From contig JBPXJS010000002.1 of the NCBI GenBank assembly GCA_051715425.1, positions 248,001 through 312,000 of the forward strand: a stretch of DNA of 64,000 nucleotides. The letters are read 5' to 3'. A program made the translations under genes and the position numbers. The DNA comes from JAJTFA01 sp051715425 (GTDB lineage: Bacteria; Bacteroidota; Bacteroidia; UKL13-3). Within the stretch, counting starts at the first letter, position 1; each line of letters opens with the position of its first letter. Below are positions 61,643-64,000 of the stretch, one piece after another. The notes under the pieces were generated by a model, which was not told where the DNA came from, made no database searches, and saw nothing but the letters and a program-made list of their open reading frames with translations.

Positions 61643-63520
61643 TTAGTTGTACATACGCCACCTTACGCCCATCCGGAATGATGCCAGCGAAACGGGATAG
61701 TTAGGTGTATAATAAAAACCGGAATTGACAAGGTCCTGATTCACGTGTTCGTATTTGGCAAAAACAATGGCACTTTTGATCAGCATACATACAAATGGAT
61801 CCACCAATGGGTAATTGCCAATTTTGGTGCTGTTTTGCAAATAGAATAAACGGGTGGCAGGGTTATAGGCATTGCCATAATAAGCCGTATTGTAAAATAC
61901 ATCAAACCCTAACTGAAAGGTGGTTGATTTAAACAAACGCGACTGAAAATAATACCTTAACATGCCAGCAAATTCAGGTACCCTTATCACCTTGTCTGAT
62001 GTTTGCTGGTAAATCAGCTGGTGCTCAAAAAAGAATTTCCAGAGTTGAAATGTTTTGGAAACTTCGGCTGTAAGTATATTGATGGTGCCGGTTTGTTGCT
62101 GTGGCAACGCTTTATCGTTTACGTATACCAGGTTATGCAGCACATAATAGTTTACCTTAAGTTCAAGATTGTTTTTAAAAGAATTGGTTTTAAGTGTGCC
62201 TCCGGTTTTGGTATAAAAGGTTGGGTTAAAATTGTTGTTCCATATAAACTGGTTGGCCTTAAATAACTGCATGGTAAAATCGGGCCGGTATTGTTGAATG
62301 GTTGCTTCAGGTATCAGATCCAGCCATTTGGTTGATAAGGTATAATACCCGTTTAACTTATAATCTCCGGCATTATATCCGGCAACGGTATAGTTGGCAC
62401 GAATACCGTAAATGGCTTTGTTCTTTTTTACATCAGTTTGATCAAATCCACCTGCAATATCTGCATTATAAAAAAAGCGGGTAAATGCTGTTTGTGCTGT
62501 ATTGATGAGGTGATAACCTCCACCTGCAAAAAATACCAACCGCATACTATCCGCGCTAAGTTTGCTGAAATATTGCAACTCTATGCTGTTGGATAGTTTT
62601 CCGTAATAGGCAGAATCGCTGGTGGTGGAAGTGGTATCGTAATAGCGGTTGGGAAATAAAACAGAATCCTCGTCACCATCATTATCAAACACAAAACTGA
62701 TTTCGTGGGCATGCAGGGTATGCGATAATTGAAACTGCGGGGCAAAGGAATAAAGACTGTCTTCGCCAACAGAGGTAAAACCACCGTTACCAAATTTTAC
62801 ATATTGTTTTATATACCCGTCACGCGATTTAAAACGGGTTTGAGAATTATTGAGTTTAACCAGCACCGTTTTATTGGCCCCTGTAAGCGATTCAAAAGCC
62901 GAGTCGCTTTGGATTCCACCACTTTCTTCATTTACTCCTTTGTTCCATATGGCATGAGCAAGCAGTTCATACCTTTTGTTTTTACTGAAGTAGTGCGTAA
63001 AAAACTGGTAATTATACATGCTGGTTAATTGTTTCAGATAAAACCCCTGAGAGGTAATGCGCTGATACTCCAATCCGGCATTCCAGCGGGGCAGGATATT
63101 TTGAGCATGTTTTGCCTGAAGAAAAATAACCTCATTGGATCCCTGGGCATAAAACAAATCGGTATAAGGTATTTTGGTATTGTAGAAACGGGTGTTTTGG
63201 GGATCAATAAAATAAGGTTCCAGCGGATTAAATCCATATTGAAATCCGGCTTCTCTTTCAGGGGTAAACAGCAGGGGTCTGATGGCTGTACCCACGTTTC
63301 CCAGATCCTGAAACACGATATGTTTTTTAAAACCGGGATGAAAAATTTCATTGCGCAATAAACCGGTGTCGATAGGTATATAGGTAAGGCTCAGGTTTAT
63401 TTCCCTTTCCGTAATGTATCGGGTGGAGCGGGGCAGGCTGCGCAAACTATCCTGAGCCTGGACAGTAATACCGGCCAGCAGGAGTATACATATGGATATG
63501 ACAAATCTTTTCAGAGGCAC
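61643..63520 (-). CDS. Putative porin (outer-membrane beta-barrel)
   Basis: A 625-residue exported protein with signal peptide (ICILLLAGITVQAQ). After ~100 residues (FQDLGNVGTAIRPLLFTPE, YFIDPQNTRFYNTKIPYTDLFYAQGSNE) comes a long run of alternating aromatic/polar strands ending with an aromatic C-terminus (MGVRWRMYN), as in outer-membrane barrels. This matches a Bacteroidota 'putative porin' family with no characterised substrate. It is cotranscribed with the LTA-synthase-like gene, 8 bp away, which suggests an envelope link. Confidence 0.8.
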   Translation of the reverse strand: MPLKRFVISICILLLAGITVQAQDSLRSLPRSTRYITEREINLSLTYIPIDTGLLRNEIFHPGFKKHIVFQDLGNVGTAIRPLLFTPEREAGFQYGFNPLEPYFIDPQNTRFYNTKIPYTDLFYAQGSNEVIFLQAKHAQNILPRWNAGLEYQRITSQGFYLKQLTSMYNYQFFTHYFSKNKRYELLAHAIWNKGVNEESGGIQSDSAFESLTGANKTVLVKLNNSQTRFKSRDGYIKQYVKFGNGGFTSVGEDSLYSFAPQFQLSHTLHAHEISFVFDNDGDEDSVLFPNRYYDTTSTTSDSAYYGKLSNSIELQYFSKLSADSMRLVFFAGGGYHLINTAQTAFTRFFYNADIAGGFDQTDVKKNKAIYGIRANYTVAGYNAGDYKLNGYYTLSTKWLDLIPEATIQQYRPDFTMQLFKANQFIWNNNFNPTFYTKTGGTLKTNSFKNNLELKVNYYVLHNLVYVNDKALPQQQTGTINILTAEVSKTFQLWKFFFEHQLIYQQTSDKVIRVPEFAGMLRYYFQSRLFKSTTFQLGFDVFYNTAYYGNAYNPATRLFYLQNSTKIGNYPLVDPFVCMLIKSAIVFAKYEHVNQDLVNSGFYYTPNYPVSLASFRMGVRWRMYN

Positions 63521-63523
63521 GGT

Positions 63524-64000
63524 TTATTTTGTCACCTTCATTACCTGAAACCCGCTTTCTGTTTTAAGCTGTAGCAGATAAATTCCCTGCTGAAGGTTTT
63601 CGGTATGAAGCTGAATTTGCTCTTGGTTTGGCTGCAAATAAAAGTTTTTTTCAGCAACAAGTTGCCCCTGAATATTCAATAATCGTGCATAAAGTGTTTG
63701 AGATTGGTGTTTTTGCAGGCTTATGGTTAAGTCATCTGCAAAAGGATTTGGGTACACCCTTCTCGCAATGCTGCTTTGTTCTTCATACAAGGCAAGCGGG
63801 AAATTGGTATTCATTACAAACAATCCTTCACTGATATCGCTTACAAGGATATTGCCCGAAGGCAAAAAAGGCCAAACGCCCCAACATCCGTGAAATCCGG
63901 TATAACCTCCAGGCGGATTTAAGGTATACGTATCATAATAAGCAGCCACTTTAGGTACACCCGGAAACTGCAAAGAGGCCGGATTGCGCAGGTCGTAAAT
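63524..64000 (-). CDS. Choice-of-anchor B T9SS protein, C-terminal part
   Basis: The frame is open to the right edge of the window, so the N-terminal part is missing. The visible 158 residues carry the end of a choice-of-anchor B / LVIVD-type beta-propeller (IYDLRNPASLQFPGVPKVAAYYDTY, GCWGVWPFLPSGNILVSDISEGLFVMN) and a C-terminal T9SS sorting domain (RVYPNPFADDLTISL ... LQQGIYLLQLKTESGFQVMKVTK). The protein is predicted to be secreted or surface-bound. Its stop is 3 bp before the putative porin start, so the two are on one transcript. Confidence 0.82.
   Translation of the reverse strand: MYDLRNPASLQFPGVPKVAAYYDTYTLNPPGGYTGFHGCWGVWPFLPSGNILVSDISEGLFVMNTNFPLALYEEQSSIARRVYPNPFADDLTISLQKHQSQTLYARLLNIQGQLVAEKNFYLQPNQEQIQLHTENLQQGIYLLQLKTESGFQVMKVTK

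Overview
The window looks like chromosomal DNA of a member of the Bacteroidota, probably of the Chitinophagia/Sphingobacteriia side. The evidence is several secreted proteins with type IX secretion (T9SS) C-terminal sorting domains, Bacteroidota-restricted families (DUF4296, DUF4249-like, DUF4173, choice-of-anchor B, L and V, 'putative porin'), lipoproteins with short lipoboxes, and promoters of the TTTG-N20-TAnnTTTG type. I found no rRNA, tRNA, CRISPR array, intact transposase or prophage.

Layout. 1-11.2 kb is housekeeping: the 5' part of a secreted M36-like protein, a ribD/transporter/yigZ operon facing prmC, yggS back-to-back with a DUF4296 lipoprotein, mutS2, an AAA+ ATPase/TPR pair and a DinB-like protein. 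11.2-19.3 kb is an AT-rich accessory stretch of short same-strand orphan genes with long spacers: a HEPN-like protein, a frameshifted DUF2971 gene, two ~155-bp direct repeats lying just 3' of two genes, a phzF homologue and a YhcG-type PDDEXK nuclease with an extra C-terminal region. 19.4-23.3 kb carries envelope/secreted proteins (TPM, lipoprotein, YiiX-like). 23.3-47.3 kb is mostly core: MBL/beta-CASP, ung, a gingipain-fold T9SS protein, DUF4173, Sua5, an NtrC-type regulator, sppA, purB, aroE, a tail-to-tail overlapping histidine kinase/response regulator pair, T9SS/OmpA surface proteins, dnaK, panB and an RluA-type pseudouridine synthase. 47.4-53.2 kb holds pruA and then a seven-gene sulfur-stress locus. 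53.3-64 kb has DUF2911, an Mla-type ABC system (mlaEFD), a minimal LysR-like protein, kdsC, a family often mislabelled asparagine synthetase B, an LTA-synthase-like sulfatase, a putative porin and the 3' end of a choice-of-anchor B T9SS protein.

How genes work together. The clearest regulated system is 49.7-53.2 kb: a cysteine-rich ArsR-family repressor, a CstB-like persulfide dioxygenase-rhodanese fusion, two single-domain rhodaneses, a DUF2892 membrane protein, a thioredoxin and an OsmC peroxidase-like protein. The same 20-bp palindrome (ATATGAA-N6-TTCATAT) lies upstream of the repressor, inside its promoter spacer, and upstream of the dioxygenase.

The most unusual non-coding structure is a family of degenerate 7-bp tandem arrays (TTAGTGC / TTAGTCA types) at three intergenic sites, one of which runs into the last codons of sua5. 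A second is a pair of in-frame palindromes inside the YhcG-type nuclease gene. All functional assignments come from reading motifs; no database search was possible.
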